Source: Halorhabdus sp. BNX81 (GTDB lineage: Archaea; Halobacteriota; Halobacteria; Halobacteriales; Haloarculaceae). Taken from it: a stretch of DNA of 64,000 bases. The notes below the pieces were generated by a model. That model was not told the origin of the DNA. It was given only the letters and a program-made list of their open reading frames with translations, and did no database searches. Made by a program: the position numbers and the translations under genes. Location of the stretch: contig NZ_CP107254.1 of the NCBI RefSeq assembly GCF_029229925.1, positions 2,666,001 through 2,730,000 of the forward strand. The letters are read 5' to 3'. Below are positions 53,377 to 63,234 of this stretch, piece after piece (within the stretch, counting starts at the first letter, position 1; every line of letters begins with the position of its first letter).

Positions 53377-54429
53377 TCAGAACCCCCGCAGGTCCGCAAG
53401 AACGCCAGCGGCCGAGCCGTCGTCGATGGCTGTGCGGGCAGCATCGAGCCCCGCATCGAGCGTGTCGACGTCGCCGCCGGCGTAGATCCGGACCGCGGCG
53501 TTGAGCGCGACGGCGTCGTGCCAGCGATCCGTCCGGTCGCCGGCGAGGACCTCGCGGGTGAGGCGTGCGCTGTCTCCAGCCACGTCATCGACGGCGAGGT
53601 CGTCGGTCTCGAAGTCCATGCCGTAGGCAGCCGTTTCGATCTCGTCACCTTCGAAACCATCCGCTTCGGTCCACTCGGCGAACTTCGTGTAGCCCGGTCG
53701 GATGTCGTCGTAACCCTCCATCCCCTGGAACATGATGACGCGGTCGAGATCGTGAGATACACTCCGCTCGAAGGTCTCGACGACCTTCTTCGCGAAGGAG
53801 AGGTGATAGAACGAGCCCAGGTGAACGCTCGCACCGGCCGGGTTGGCGAGCGTCTCGACGGTGTTGATGAACGTCCGGACGCCCATCTGATCCCGGCGGT
53901 CGAAGAGATCGTCGATGGCGGGATTGAACGCCGGCTGGTAGTAAAACCCGAAACCAGTCTCCTCGACCATCGCGGCGGACTCGTCGGGCTGAAGTTCGGT
54001 CCGGACGCCGAGTTCGTCGAGAACGTGCTTGTAGGCGTCGCACTTCTGGGTCGGAACGCGATCGCCGGAGTGGACGACGACGGGCGTCCCAGCGGCGGCA
54101 GCGACGACGCCCGCAGCGACACCTAAAATCGCCGTCCGCTCCTTCCCGTCGTAGTTCGCGCCGCAGTCGACCGGATCGACGTCGGGGACCCCCGTCTCGA
54201 CGCAGTCGGCCATCACGTCGACGTAGGCAGCGAGTTCCTCGCTCGTATTGTGCTTCCAGCGGTTGGCGAGCCAGAACGCACCCAGCGTCGTCGGATCGGG
54301 TTCGTCGTCGAGAATCCGTTCCATCGCCTCGGTCGCCTGCTCGCGAGTCATGTCCTCGGCGGACTTCGTCCCGGAGCCGACCACTTCGGTCATCAGCCGC
54401 TTCAGGGGCCACTCGGCGTAGTCGCTCAT
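53377..54429 (-). CDS. TrpD-like glycosyltransferase (anthranilate phosphoribosyltransferase family)
   Basis: A 350-residue protein of the TrpD/NP-type fold with a helical N-domain (WPLKRLMTEVVGSGTKSAED) and an alpha/beta domain having VDCGANYDGKERTAIL, VVVHSGDRVPTQKCDAYKHV and GYTKFAEW. It lacks the usual PRPP motif GTGGD (here SGDRV), so it is probably not the tryptophan enzyme. Its start overlaps the cobA stop (ATGA), which ties it to siroheme metabolism. Its activity is unknown. Confidence 0.7.
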   Translation of the reverse strand: MSDYAEWPLKRLMTEVVGSGTKSAEDMTREQATEAMERILDDEPDPTTLGAFWLANRWKHNTSEELAAYVDVMADCVETGVPDVDPVDCGANYDGKERTAILGVAAGVVAAAAGTPVVVHSGDRVPTQKCDAYKHVLDELGVRTELQPDESAAMVEETGFGFYYQPAFNPAIDDLFDRRDQMGVRTFINTVETLANPAGASVHLGSFYHLSFAKKVVETFERSVSHDLDRVIMFQGMEGYDDIRPGYTKFAEWTEADGFEGDEIETAAYGMDFETDDLAVDDVAGDSARLTREVLAGDRTDRWHDAVALNAAVRIYAGGDVDTLDAGLDAARTAIDDGSAAGVLADLRGF

Positions 54430-55256
54430 TGGCGGTTCACCTCCGCGAGTCCGTCGGTCGTGCCGGCCAAAGGGGCCTCGGCCACCGCATCGGCTTCCCC
54501 CAGGCAATGTGCGACCGTCTCGCGGACGTCGACGACGTCGCCGACGACGGTCACGGCGGGCGGTTCGATCCCCGCGGCCGCTGCACGCGTCTCGATCGTC
54601 TCGACCGTGCCCGTGACGACCCGCTCGTCTTCCAGGGTCGCCCGCTCGACCATCGCGACGGGCGTCTCGGCGTCGACAGCGCCCGCCCGGAGCGCGGCCA
54701 CGTTGTCGGGCAGCCGACCCACGCCCATCAGGATCACGAGGGTGCCGCCGGCGGCGACGATCCGCGAGAGGGCATCCCAGTCGAGCGAGGAGTCGGGCTT
54801 GGTCGGGTCCTCGTGGCCGGTGACGACGACCAGCGCCGAGGCGTGATCGCGGTGGGTCGCCGGGATGCCGACTACGCTCGGGCCGGCGATAGCGCTCGTG
54901 ACACCGGGGACGACCTCGAAGGCGATGCCGTGGGCCGCGAGGTGTTCGGCCTCCTCGCCGCCGCGGGCGAACAGCGTCGGATCGCCACCCTTCAGGCGGA
55001 CGACATCCCGGCCGGCCGAGGCCTCACAGACGAGGCGTTCGTTGATCGCCGCCTGCGGTGTCCGCTCGCCGTCGGCGCGCTTGCCGACGTTCTCGACCCG
55101 GACCCCATCGGGGATCGAGTCGACGACGCCATCGCCCACGAGCGAATCGTGGAGGACGACGTCGGCCTCGTCGAGTAGCCGGCGGGCTTTGACCGTCAGT
55201 AACTCGGGGTCGCCCGGGCCCGCGCCGACGAGGTAGACGGTTCCGTTCGTTGTCAT
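54426..55256 (-). CDS. cobA: Uroporphyrinogen-III C-methyltransferase
   Basis: A 276-residue SAM-dependent enzyme that methylates uroporphyrinogen III at C2 and C7 to precorrin-2. Signatures: VYLVGAGPGDPELLTVKARR, VVRLKGGDPTLFARGGEEAE and VVPGVTSAIAGPSVVGIP. It is the first committed enzyme of siroheme. It overlaps cbiX by 4 bases. Confidence 0.95.
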   Translation of the reverse strand: MTTNGTVYLVGAGPGDPELLTVKARRLLDEADVVLHDSLVGDGVVDSIPDGVRVENVGKRADGERTPQAAINERLVCEASAGRDVVRLKGGDPTLFARGGEEAEHLAAHGIAFEVVPGVTSAIAGPSVVGIPATHRDHASALVVVTGHEDPTKPDSSLDWDALSRIVAAGGTLVILMGVGRLPDNVAALRAGAVDAETPVAMVERATLEDERVVTGTVETIETRAAAAGIEPPAVTVVGDVVDVRETVAHCLGEADAVAEAPLAGTTDGLAEVNRQ

Positions 55257-56818
55257 GGGGACTCCTGTGAGGAGGGTGTGACTCCCCGTACTTCCCGGTA
55301 CCGGATCCGGTAGCGATTGCTCGGCTGGCTCAGATCGCCCGGTGGAACGTCGGTTTCGGGCTGATCGAGTGGCTGTTCGTCAAATTCGTCTCCCGAACGC
55401 ACTTCTCTGGCCGCGGCGATCAAGAACGAACACGGTTCCCGGCAGGGAAGTTCGCTCTCGCCACCGTCGGCTGGCGGCTCGCTCCCTTCCACAGCGTCGG
55501 CAGACAGGCGCTCCGCGCCGCCCTCGCCGTCCTCGTCCCACTTACGCTGTTTGGCGCAGTTGCCACAGACCGCCGTCGTCAGGTCGTCGAGTTCAGTACT
55601 CGAAAGCTCCGAGACGCCGGCGTACATCCCGGTCTGGCGGGCGGCGACGTCCCGGAAGGCCACGGGGTCGGGATCGTCGGCCCACGTCTCGATAGCGGCC
55701 GGGTACACCGCCGCGACGGCCCGGAGCAGTCCAGTTGCGTCCAGGTCCGGGAGCACCCACCCCGTCGGGAGCGAGCGCTCGCCGGCGAACGGCCGGAATC
55801 GGCCCTCCCCGTCGGTGCGGGCGTACCACCGGAAGGTCTCGGGCTCTTGCTCGGTGAGTGTCGCCCGGGACGCGTCGCGATCGTCGCGGTGACGGAGTTC
55901 GTACGCGCCATCCGCGACACTCACGAGGAGGTCACCCCACTCCCGCCGGCGGCGGTCGCCGTCGGCAGGGGCGGCGTCGAGCCACGACAGGAACGCCTCG
56001 GCCGCGTCTGGCCGCACGGGCTGGTCCTGCTCGACGTCTCGGTCCAGGTCGGCCCCGGCGTCGCCGGCTCGTTCCAGAATGACGTCGGGCACGAGGCGGT
56101 CGGTCCCGACGGCCGAGGTATACCAGATCCGGCGACCGTCAACCGTTCCCGGGACCGGATACCCGGACCGCGGATCGTCGGTGATCCCCAGCAACTCGGG
56201 GATCTCGTCGCGCGTGTGAAAGCCGTCGGCGATGAACAGCGGGACGACGGCGATGTCGTCGGCTGTGAATTCATCGAGGATGTCTTCGACCGCCGGGGCC
56301 TCGTCCATGAACAACGCGCCGACCTCGGCGAAGTCCGTCTGCTCGCGGAGCGCCTCCACGTGGTCGTAGACGGCCTTGGCGCTTTTCGGATTCCGCTCGG
56401 TGCCGTGGCCGACCACCGCGAGCGCGGCGTCCCCCTCGGGGACGTCGTCGAGGTACCGGCGGGCGCGGGCCGCGACGACGTCGGTCATGGCCGAGTGTGT
56501 TCCGACAGGGTCGGTGTAGACCATCTCGGGGGCGGTTGGCTCGCCGGCCAGGTCGTCAATCCCGAGGTCGAACTCCCGTGGGAGGACCTGATCGACGAAG
56601 TAGCCCTGGCTGACGAACAGCGGGACGACGTAGGCCCGCTCGGCGTCGATGGTTCGCAGGACGTCACGGAAGCTCGGCGATTCCTTCCAGAAGGCCGTCC
56701 GGACCTGGTCGAAACACCCGCGGTCGCGGATGGTCTCGGCGTGGGACAGCGTCGGGAGTGCGGAGTCGGGGTTCCGATGGGATCCGTGTGCCGCAACGAC
56801 GAGGGCCTGTTCGGTCAT
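55253..56818 (-). CDS. cbiX: CbiX-type chelatase with tandem domains and Fe-S C-terminus
   Basis: A 521-residue protein. Two CbiX/SirB chelatase halves start VVAAHGSHRNP and, at about 135, LAVVGHGTERNP, each giving the metal-binding His. They are followed by an acidic middle (280-400) and a C-terminal Cys region CGNCAKQRKW ... CREPCSF, similar to DR2241. It should insert iron (or cobalt) into sirohydrochlorin. The Fe-S part may handle redox or stability. The neighbour reductase needs siroheme, so ferrochelatase activity is likely. Confidence 0.85.
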   Translation of the reverse strand: MTEQALVVAAHGSHRNPDSALPTLSHAETIRDRGCFDQVRTAFWKESPSFRDVLRTIDAERAYVVPLFVSQGYFVDQVLPREFDLGIDDLAGEPTAPEMVYTDPVGTHSAMTDVVAARARRYLDDVPEGDAALAVVGHGTERNPKSAKAVYDHVEALREQTDFAEVGALFMDEAPAVEDILDEFTADDIAVVPLFIADGFHTRDEIPELLGITDDPRSGYPVPGTVDGRRIWYTSAVGTDRLVPDVILERAGDAGADLDRDVEQDQPVRPDAAEAFLSWLDAAPADGDRRRREWGDLLVSVADGAYELRHRDDRDASRATLTEQEPETFRWYARTDGEGRFRPFAGERSLPTGWVLPDLDATGLLRAVAAVYPAAIETWADDPDPVAFRDVAARQTGMYAGVSELSSTELDDLTTAVCGNCAKQRKWDEDGEGGAERLSADAVEGSEPPADGGESELPCREPCSFLIAAAREVRSGDEFDEQPLDQPETDVPPGDLSQPSNRYRIRYREVRGVTPSSQESP

Positions 56819-56834
56819 GCGTCGTCCTCCTCGG

Positions 56835-57119
56835 TCATGATTCGTCCTCGCTCTCGATACGTTTCGCCGCCGCCTCCAGCTCGGCCGCGAGTTCTCTGGC
56901 CTCCGCGGCCGAGAGCGTCACGCGGTCGGCGTGAGCCGGCACCGAGTCGAGTTCGACGTTGTCGAGTTCGAGTTCGAGCGTGACGTCTTCGGGGTTCTCC
57001 CGGGCGGTCCGGACGTTCAGCGTGGCGAAGGCCTCCTCCGCGAAGCCGTGTCCCTCCACGCTCCCCGCAAGGAGGTCGAACGTCGTGAAGGCGTTGACCT
57101 TCAGCACGCGATCGGCCAT
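56835..57119 (-). CDS. DUF6360-type small protein
   Basis: A 94-residue acidic protein: KVNAFTTFDLLAGSVEGHGF, then ELELDNVELDSVPAHADRVT and a helical end (AELEAAAKRIESED). It is conserved in haloarchaea; no enzyme motif. It starts one base after the reductase stop, so it is tightly coupled with the reductase. Confidence 0.75.
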   Translation of the reverse strand: MADRVLKVNAFTTFDLLAGSVEGHGFAEEAFATLNVRTARENPEDVTLELELDNVELDSVPAHADRVTLSAAEARELAAELEAAAKRIESEDES

Positions 57120-57120
57120 G

Positions 57121-58896
57121 TCAATCGTCCGTAGGGATGGGTTCGCCGCTGGCGTTCGTCGGTGCGGGCGAGGCGCTCATCTCCTCGTCCTCGGCGTAGG
57201 GATACCACGTCATCTTCGTGTTGCCGAGGTACGGGTCCTCGTAACTCGTCTCTTCGGGCTCGGCGAGGCCGGTGAGTTCGTCCTCCTCGCGGTCGGCGAC
57301 GAACTCCCGGAAGGACTCCTGGCCGTCGCGTTCTGCCTCGTAGATTTCCAGCAGGTTGGCGATGTAGCCCGGAATCTCGTCGGCCGGGACGCGCATCTCC
57401 ACCCAGTCGGCGAACTGCGGATTCTCGCCGAGGCCGCCGCCCAGCCCGACGTCGAAGGCCTCGACCGCCTCGCCGTCCTTGCGGGTCTTCATCCCGCGGA
57501 GGCTGATGTCGGCGATCTGGGGCTGGGCACACGAGGCCGTACACCCAGAGAGGTGGATGTGGAAGTCCGAAACGCCCTCAGGAACTGGAACGTTCTCTTT
57601 GAGCCACCGAGCGTACCGGACCATCCGATTCTTGGTCTCGACGATCGACAGCGAGCAGTATTCGGTCCCCGTACACGCGATCGAGCCACGCATGAAGGGA
57701 TGGGGGTCGGGCGAGTAGTTCTCGAGGACCGACTCCGCGAGGAAGTCATCGAGATCGTCGTCAGCGATGTCACCCACGATGACGTTCTGGCGCTGGGTCA
57801 GGCCGATCATCTCCGAATCGTATTCCTCGGCCAGATCCGCGAGTTCGATGACGTCCGCGGCGGCCATCCGGCCGACGAGCACCGAGAGCCCGACGAAATT
57901 CCTCCCGTCGGCCTGGTCGTGGACGCCGACGTAGTCGCCCGGTGCGTCCGACCGCCCGGCGTTGTAGTCGTACTCCTCCCGGAGCCCCTGGCCTGCGGTC
58001 GGCAACTCGTAGTCGATGTACTCCTCCTGGAGCACCGACCGGATCTTCTCCGTTCCCCACTCGTCGACGAGGAACTTCATCCGGGCGTTGAAACGGTCCT
58101 CGCGGTCGCCGTAGTCCCGGAAGAGTCCGGAGAGGCCGGCGGCGACCTCGGCAGCATTCTCGGGCCGGCAGAAGACATCGATGCTGCGGGCCAGCCGGGG
58201 CTCTTTCCGGGCCAGGCCGCCGCCGACGTTGACGTTGAAGCCGGCGACATCCTCGCCGTCGATCTCCTTGACCGCCGGTTCGAAGGCGAGGTCGTTGATA
58301 TCGCCCTGGCCGGCACCGCGACGGTCGCCGGTGACGGCGACCTTCCACTTGCGGGGGAGGTTCGTGTAGAGATCGTTTCCTTTGAAACGATCGTGGAGCT
58401 CTTCGACGATGGGCCAGACATCGACGAGTTCGTCGGCGTCTCGGCCGGCGACCGGCGAGCCGACGATGTTGCGCCAGGAGTCACCACACGCCTGGATCGT
58501 CGAGAGACCCGCAGATTCGAGTTCGTCAAAGATGTCAGGGATATCTTCGATCTTGATCCAGTGGAGCTGGATCGATTGGCGCGTCGTGAAGTCGGCGTAG
58601 GCGTCGCCGAACTCGGGATTGTCGACGGGGCCGGTGGCGTACTCGCGGGCCACCTCGCCGACGGTCCGGAGCTGTGCGGGCGTCATCCGGCCCATCGGCG
58701 TCCCGATCCGCATCATGAAGTAACTCTCCTGGCCCTTCCGCTGGTGGTACAGTCCCCACCATTTGAACCGCTCGAACCACGCGTCGCGTTCGTCCTCCGG
58801 GATGGCGTCGAACCCCTCTTCGGCAAATCGTTCGAGGTGGTCGCGTATCTCCATCCCGTAGGTTTCGTCCTTCCATCGCTCGACCTTCGTGGGCAT
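57121..58896 (-). CDS. nirA: Siroheme nitrite/sulfite reductase, ferredoxin-dependent
   Basis: A 591-residue assimilatory reductase with two tandem halves (ferredoxin-like and siroheme-binding). Cluster ligands are in CTGTEYCS and the paired Cys of CTASCAQ. A TATA at 58921-58924 is 25-28 bases upstream of ATG 58896 (leaderless), and homologues begin MPTKVERWKDE. It reduces nitrite to ammonia or sulfite to sulfide using reduced ferredoxin. The exact substrate cannot be told from sequence; no nitrate reductase is in the window. First gene of the six-gene operon. Confidence 0.9.
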   Translation of the reverse strand: MPTKVERWKDETYGMEIRDHLERFAEEGFDAIPEDERDAWFERFKWWGLYHQRKGQESYFMMRIGTPMGRMTPAQLRTVGEVAREYATGPVDNPEFGDAYADFTTRQSIQLHWIKIEDIPDIFDELESAGLSTIQACGDSWRNIVGSPVAGRDADELVDVWPIVEELHDRFKGNDLYTNLPRKWKVAVTGDRRGAGQGDINDLAFEPAVKEIDGEDVAGFNVNVGGGLARKEPRLARSIDVFCRPENAAEVAAGLSGLFRDYGDREDRFNARMKFLVDEWGTEKIRSVLQEEYIDYELPTAGQGLREEYDYNAGRSDAPGDYVGVHDQADGRNFVGLSVLVGRMAAADVIELADLAEEYDSEMIGLTQRQNVIVGDIADDDLDDFLAESVLENYSPDPHPFMRGSIACTGTEYCSLSIVETKNRMVRYARWLKENVPVPEGVSDFHIHLSGCTASCAQPQIADISLRGMKTRKDGEAVEAFDVGLGGGLGENPQFADWVEMRVPADEIPGYIANLLEIYEAERDGQESFREFVADREEDELTGLAEPEETSYEDPYLGNTKMTWYPYAEDEEMSASPAPTNASGEPIPTDD

Positions 58897-58995
58897 GTCC
58901 ATCCAGATGCGACCCGGACGTATACCCACAGCCACCTCGTCAACCTTCCCCGCCTCTCCGGGAGTGCGACAATATTTGCAGGTATATCCGAGCCC

Positions 58996-59331
58996 TCACG
59001 CCGTCGGCGCGCGTCGCCGTCGTCGGGACGGCCGGTGAACGCTCTCGGGGACGACAGCCCGGAACTCGCCGGTTTCGGGGTCGACCCGGCCGAGCGTGAG
59101 CCAGCCGGTCACGCCGCTCGCCCCACACTGGATGCACTGGCCGGCGATGCGCGCCTCGACGTTCCCGCCGTCGACGCCGACCTCGACGAACCCCTCAGCG
59201 AGAAAATCCGTGAGTTGACACGAACAGAAATCCCCGCCAGTGAGTCGCCAGAGGTCGCTGACGTTCACCTCGCGAGTGTCGTTGACACTGACCCAGGCCC
59301 CGTCGTCGAGCTGGTGGACGTCCGTCGCCAT
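58996..59331 (-). CDS. Small Cys-rich haloarchaeal protein (zinc-ribbon-like)
   Basis: A 111-residue protein with GGDFCSCQLTDFL and GQCIQCGASG, i.e. CxC and CxxC motifs that could form a zinc site, and a basic RRRRRR tail. The start at 59331 follows the first Met in the natural sequence (MATDVHQLDDGAW). It is upstream of nirA on the same strand but separated by 99 bases with its own promoter. Function unknown. Confidence 0.65.
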   Translation of the reverse strand: MATDVHQLDDGAWVSVNDTREVNVSDLWRLTGGDFCSCQLTDFLAEGFVEVGVDGGNVEARIAGQCIQCGASGVTGWLTLGRVDPETGEFRAVVPESVHRPSRRRRRAPTA

Positions 59332-59556
59332 GGTCGGCGTTGTCCCCGGCGGGCGGTAAGCCCGTCGGCACCCGCGGCGATTGCCGCTCGTCACAGTCGT
59401 TCCCCGACGGCGAAGCAGCGTGATCGCCATACTCCGGTGCCTCCCGTCGGTAGCTGTCGTTCGACATAACCAGCAATTGTTGCCCCAAAGAAGAAGAACG
59501 GGTAGGGATTACGCCGGAACACGGCCTTATGCAGTCGGGCAGACTAGAGGGATTCG

Positions 59557-59706
59557 ATGACCGAGACTTCCGAGACGGCGACAGCAACGACCCCAAGAGA
59601 CGAACGATCGGAGCAGGACCACCTCGAAGACGTCGAGGTCGGAGCCGGTTGTACGGAGATCTGGGAGCACTTGAGTGAGAACCGTGGCGGCGCTGCCGGC
59701 GACTGA
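59557..59706 (+). CDS. Small conserved protein with GCTEIWEHLS motif
   Basis: A 49-residue protein. The N-terminal 20 residues are Thr/Glu-rich and probably disordered; the core is HLEDVEVGAGCTEIWEHLSE. I recall similar short proteins in other haloarchaea next to tetrapyrrole genes. Coordinates come from the sequence because it is below the usual size cut. It precedes the precorrin-2 dehydrogenase by 102 bases on the same strand. Confidence 0.6.
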   Translation: MTETSETATATTPRDERSEQDHLEDVEVGAGCTEIWEHLSENRGGAAGD

Positions 59707-59808
59707 TCTCGACCACTTCGGGCCGCGACTCGCAGCGTTCGACCGTTGAAACCCTCCATGTACCGGGCTTCGCCGAAACTAAACGCTCACCACACGAACC
59801 GGTCACCA

Positions 59809-60459
59809 ATGATTCCCCTGCTCCACGATTTCAGCGATTCCCGCGTGCTCGTCTTCGGCGGTGGGCCCGTCGGCGCACGGAAGGCCCGCCGGTTCGACCA
59901 CGAGGCCGAGGTCGTCGTCGTGGCCCCCGAGTTCGCGGACGCCGACTTTGGCGAGGCGACACTTGAGCGTGCCAGTCCCGATCCGACGGAGGTGTCGGAG
60001 TGGCTCGACCGGATCGAGCCGGCGCTCGTCGTCGCAGCCACCGACGATGGGGCCGTCAACGCAGCCGTCGAGCGTGCTGCCGAAGATCGAGGAGTACTGG
60101 TCAACCGCGCGGATCACTCCGGGGAACGAGCACCGGGAGCGGTGGTGTTGCCGGCGATCGCCCGCGACGACCCGGTCGTCGTCGGCATCTCGACCCAAGG
60201 GGGAGCCCCGGCAGTGAGTGGCGTCCTGCGTGAGGAGATCGAACGGGAGATCGACGGCGCTGGCGCGCTTGCGAGATTCGTCGGCGATCTGCGCGAGCGA
60301 TTCGCCGACCAGGGCGTCGACGGCCCGCACCGACGCAACGCGCTCAGAGCTATCGCGCGGTCGGATCGCATCCGTGCGCTCGTCGCCGACGGACAGACCG
60401 ACCAGGCGCGCGAGGTCGCCGAGACGGTTCTCACGGAAGTCCGAAACAGCGGTGAATGA
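59809..60459 (+). CDS. sirC: Precorrin-2 dehydrogenase
   Basis: A 216-residue NAD+-dependent dehydrogenase (CysG N-domain/Met8 type). It starts IPLLHDFSDSRVLVFGGGPV with the Rossmann GGGPVGARKA, and contains VVAATDDGAVN, VNRADH and ISTQGGAPAVSGVLREEIE. It makes sirohydrochlorin from precorrin-2, between CobA and CbiX. It is divergent from the reductase operon, so siroheme genes are split between strands. Confidence 0.92.
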   Translation: MIPLLHDFSDSRVLVFGGGPVGARKARRFDHEAEVVVVAPEFADADFGEATLERASPDPTEVSEWLDRIEPALVVAATDDGAVNAAVERAAEDRGVLVNRADHSGERAPGAVVLPAIARDDPVVVGISTQGGAPAVSGVLREEIEREIDGAGALARFVGDLRERFADQGVDGPHRRNALRAIARSDRIRALVADGQTDQAREVAETVLTEVRNSGE

Positions 60460-60483
60460 CGAGAGATCCTCGCCCGCGGCCCG

Positions 60484-63141
60484 TCACCGGAGCCGACCGA
60501 AGATCCGGTAGTCCTCCTCGGGCGTGTACCGCCTGAACAGCAGACTGTTGGTCAGCACGGAGACGCTGGAGAAGGCCATCGCCGCGGCGGCCAGCACGGG
60601 CTGGAGCAGCCCGAGCGAGGCCAGCGGGATCATCGCCGTGTTGTATCCCAGCGCCCACAGCAGGTTCTGTTTGATCTTCTGCAGCGTCGCGTCGGAGATC
60701 CGGATCGCCTTCACCACGTCCTGTGGATCAGAGCGCATCAGCGTCACGTCCGCTGCTTCGATCGCGACGTCCGTCCCCGATCCGATGGCCGTCCCGACGT
60801 GCGCCACGGCGAGGGCCGGCGCGTCGTTGACCCCGTCGCCGACCATCATCGCTTTGCGCCCGTCACTCTGAATTTGCTCGACGGCATCGGACTTCTCATC
60901 GGGAAGCACCTCCGCGCGAACGTTCTCGGGGTCGATCCCGACCTGCTCGGCGACGGCGCGAGCCGTCCGCTCGTTGTCACCGGTGATCATCATGACCTCG
61001 ACACCGCGCTCGCGAAGTGCAGCCACGGCCTCCGTTGCGCCTTGCTTCACCGTATCGGCGTCGGCGACCACGCCCGCAAGTTCGCCGTCGGCTCGCGGCT
61101 CGTCGCCGCTCGCATCGCGGTTCTCGCTCCGCTTCGAACCGCGCAACGCTACCAGCATCGCCGTCTTGCCCTCGCGTTCGAGACGCGCCATCGTCTCCTC
61201 GGCGGGCGCGGGGTCGATCCCCTCATCTTCGAGGAGTTTGCGGTTCCCAACCAGAACTTCGCTGTCACCGACGGTGGCCCGGATTCCGTGCCCGGGGACG
61301 TTCTCGAAGTCATCGGGTTCGGGCACCTCGATCCCGCGCTCCTTGGCACCGTCGACGATGGCCCTGGCGAGGGGGTGTTCGCTACCGCTCTCGGCCGCCG
61401 CCGCGAGTCTGAGGACGTCTTCCTCGGAGTGACGCTCGCGTTCGGTCAATGACCCGCCGTCTGCGGCGGCCTCGCTGTCACCGTTCCCGACCGGGCTCCC
61501 CTCCCCGTCGAGGGCAACCACGTCGGTCAGTTCCATCTCGCCCTCGGTGAGCGTCCCTGTCTTGTCGAAGACGACGGTGTCGACGTCTCGCGCGCGTTCG
61601 AGGATGTCGCCACCCTTGAACAGGACGCCGTTCTGTGCGCCGATGGTCGTCCCGACCATCGTCGCCGCGGGCGTCGCCAGCCCGAGCGCGCAGGGGCAGG
61701 CGATCAACACCGCCGAAGCGAAGACGATCACGGCGAACTCGAAGACCGAGACGGCCCCACCGGCAATCTCGGGGCCGCCGGCGACCAGCCCCCACAGCGG
61801 CAGCGCGTCGACGAACCCAGCCAGCACTTCGGGAAAGGCGAACCAGACGACGCCCCAGAAGACGGCGTTCGCGATGACCGCCGGGACGAAGTACGCCGAG
61901 ATCCGGTCGGCGAGGTTCTGGATCTCGGGCTGGCGGGACTGGGCCTCCTTGACCGTCTGGACGATCTGCTGGAGGGCGGTGTCCGCGCCCACCTTCGTCG
62001 CCTTCACCGTCAGCAATCCATTCTCGTTGATCGTCGACCCGACCACCTCGTCGCCCTCGCTCTTCTCGACTGGGACGGACTCCCCGGTCACCATCGACTC
62101 GTCGACGGCCGACTGGCCATCGACCACGACGCCGTCGGTCGGGATCTGCTCGCCCGGCCGAATCTTCATCAGATCGCCGGTCTGGACGTCCTCCAACGGG
62201 ACTTCCCGTTCGGTCCCGTCCGGACCGATCAGCGTCGCCGTCTCGGCTTCCATCTCCAGGAGCTTGCGGAGTGCCTCGCCGGCCTGGCCCTTCGAACGGG
62301 CTTCGAGGTAGTTGCCAAGCGTGATGAACACCAAGATCAGCGCGGCGGTGTCGAAGTAAACCTCGCCCGCGACCAGGTTGGCCAGCACAGCGATCGAGTA
62401 GAAATACGCTGTCGAGGAGCCAAGCGCGATGAGCACGTCCATGTTGGCCCGGCGATTGTTCACCAGCGCGTTGTACGAGTTCTTGTAGAACGGCCACCCA
62501 AGCAGCGCCTGGACGGGCGTCGCGAGTGCGAACTCCACCCAGCCCAGTCTGATGCCGACGAGGGACTCGACGCCGGCGACGATCCCGCCGCCGAGGACGA
62601 GTTTGTCGGCCATGAAGACCAACATCGGGGCCGACAGTAGCGCGCCGAACAGCGTCAGTCGAAGCTGCTTGCGGATCTCCTCGTCCCGTGCTGCGTCGCG
62701 CGCGTCCGCCCCGGCGTCGTCCTCACGGACCGGCGAGTAGCCAGCGGCCTCGATGGCATCGTAGAGATCCGCTCGCGAAGCCTCGGCAGGGTTGTAGGTG
62801 ACCTGGGCCTCGTCGGTCGCGTAGTTCACCTCCGCCCCGATCACGCCCGGCGTGTCTTCGAGGGCGGTCGCGTTGGCCTCCGCGCAGTTCGCACACGACA
62901 TATCGGAAATCGCAACGGTGACAGTCTCGGATACTGCGCCGTAGCCAGCATTCTCGACCGCCTCGTAGATCTCACCGAGCGTTACCACCTCCGGATCGTA
63001 CTCGATCGAACCCTCGTCGGTGGCGAAGTTGGCGCTTGCCTCTATCACACCGTCGAGGGATTCGAGGGTGTCCTGGATCGTCCCCGAGCAGTTCGCACAG
63101 GACATCCCCGTGATATCGAGATGGGTCGTTCGTGTAGCCAT
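60484..63141 (-). CDS. copA: Copper-exporting P-type ATPase
   Basis: An 885-residue P1B ATPase. Two N-terminal heavy-metal domains carry GMSCANC and DMSCANC. About eight membrane helices follow with the transmembrane metal motif CPC ([18 protein letters not shown]), phosphorylation motif DKTGTLTEG, the HP motif SEHPLA, and hinge [10 protein letters not shown]. It exports Cu(I). It lies downstream of the AsnC/TRASH regulator, 93 bases away, on the same strand, so the two are probably copper-controlled together. TATA-like CTAAAG at 63166-63171. Confidence 0.93.
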   Translation of the reverse strand: MATRTTHLDITGMSCANCSGTIQDTLESLDGVIEASANFATDEGSIEYDPEVVTLGEIYEAVENAGYGAVSETVTVAISDMSCANCAEANATALEDTPGVIGAEVNYATDEAQVTYNPAEASRADLYDAIEAAGYSPVREDDAGADARDAARDEEIRKQLRLTLFGALLSAPMLVFMADKLVLGGGIVAGVESLVGIRLGWVEFALATPVQALLGWPFYKNSYNALVNNRRANMDVLIALGSSTAYFYSIAVLANLVAGEVYFDTAALILVFITLGNYLEARSKGQAGEALRKLLEMEAETATLIGPDGTEREVPLEDVQTGDLMKIRPGEQIPTDGVVVDGQSAVDESMVTGESVPVEKSEGDEVVGSTINENGLLTVKATKVGADTALQQIVQTVKEAQSRQPEIQNLADRISAYFVPAVIANAVFWGVVWFAFPEVLAGFVDALPLWGLVAGGPEIAGGAVSVFEFAVIVFASAVLIACPCALGLATPAATMVGTTIGAQNGVLFKGGDILERARDVDTVVFDKTGTLTEGEMELTDVVALDGEGSPVGNGDSEAAADGGSLTERERHSEEDVLRLAAAAESGSEHPLARAIVDGAKERGIEVPEPDDFENVPGHGIRATVGDSEVLVGNRKLLEDEGIDPAPAEETMARLEREGKTAMLVALRGSKRSENRDASGDEPRADGELAGVVADADTVKQGATEAVAALRERGVEVMMITGDNERTARAVAEQVGIDPENVRAEVLPDEKSDAVEQIQSDGRKAMMVGDGVNDAPALAVAHVGTAIGSGTDVAIEAADVTLMRSDPQDVVKAIRISDATLQKIKQNLLWALGYNTAMIPLASLGLLQPVLAAAAMAFSSVSVLTNSLLFRRYTPEEDYRIFGRLR

Positions 63142-63234
63142 GATATGTATACGTACGGGTTCACGCTTTAGGCAACTTTCCGCTTCGAGAAGTCGGCTAT
63201 ACCTCACGGAATACTTTCGATTCCAAAGCCCGTC

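Noticed and set aside
56959-59469. An 836-residue plus-strand ORF opposite nirA
   Set aside because: Antisense shadow of nirA and neighbours; the minus-strand frames carry the siroheme/Fe-S motifs.
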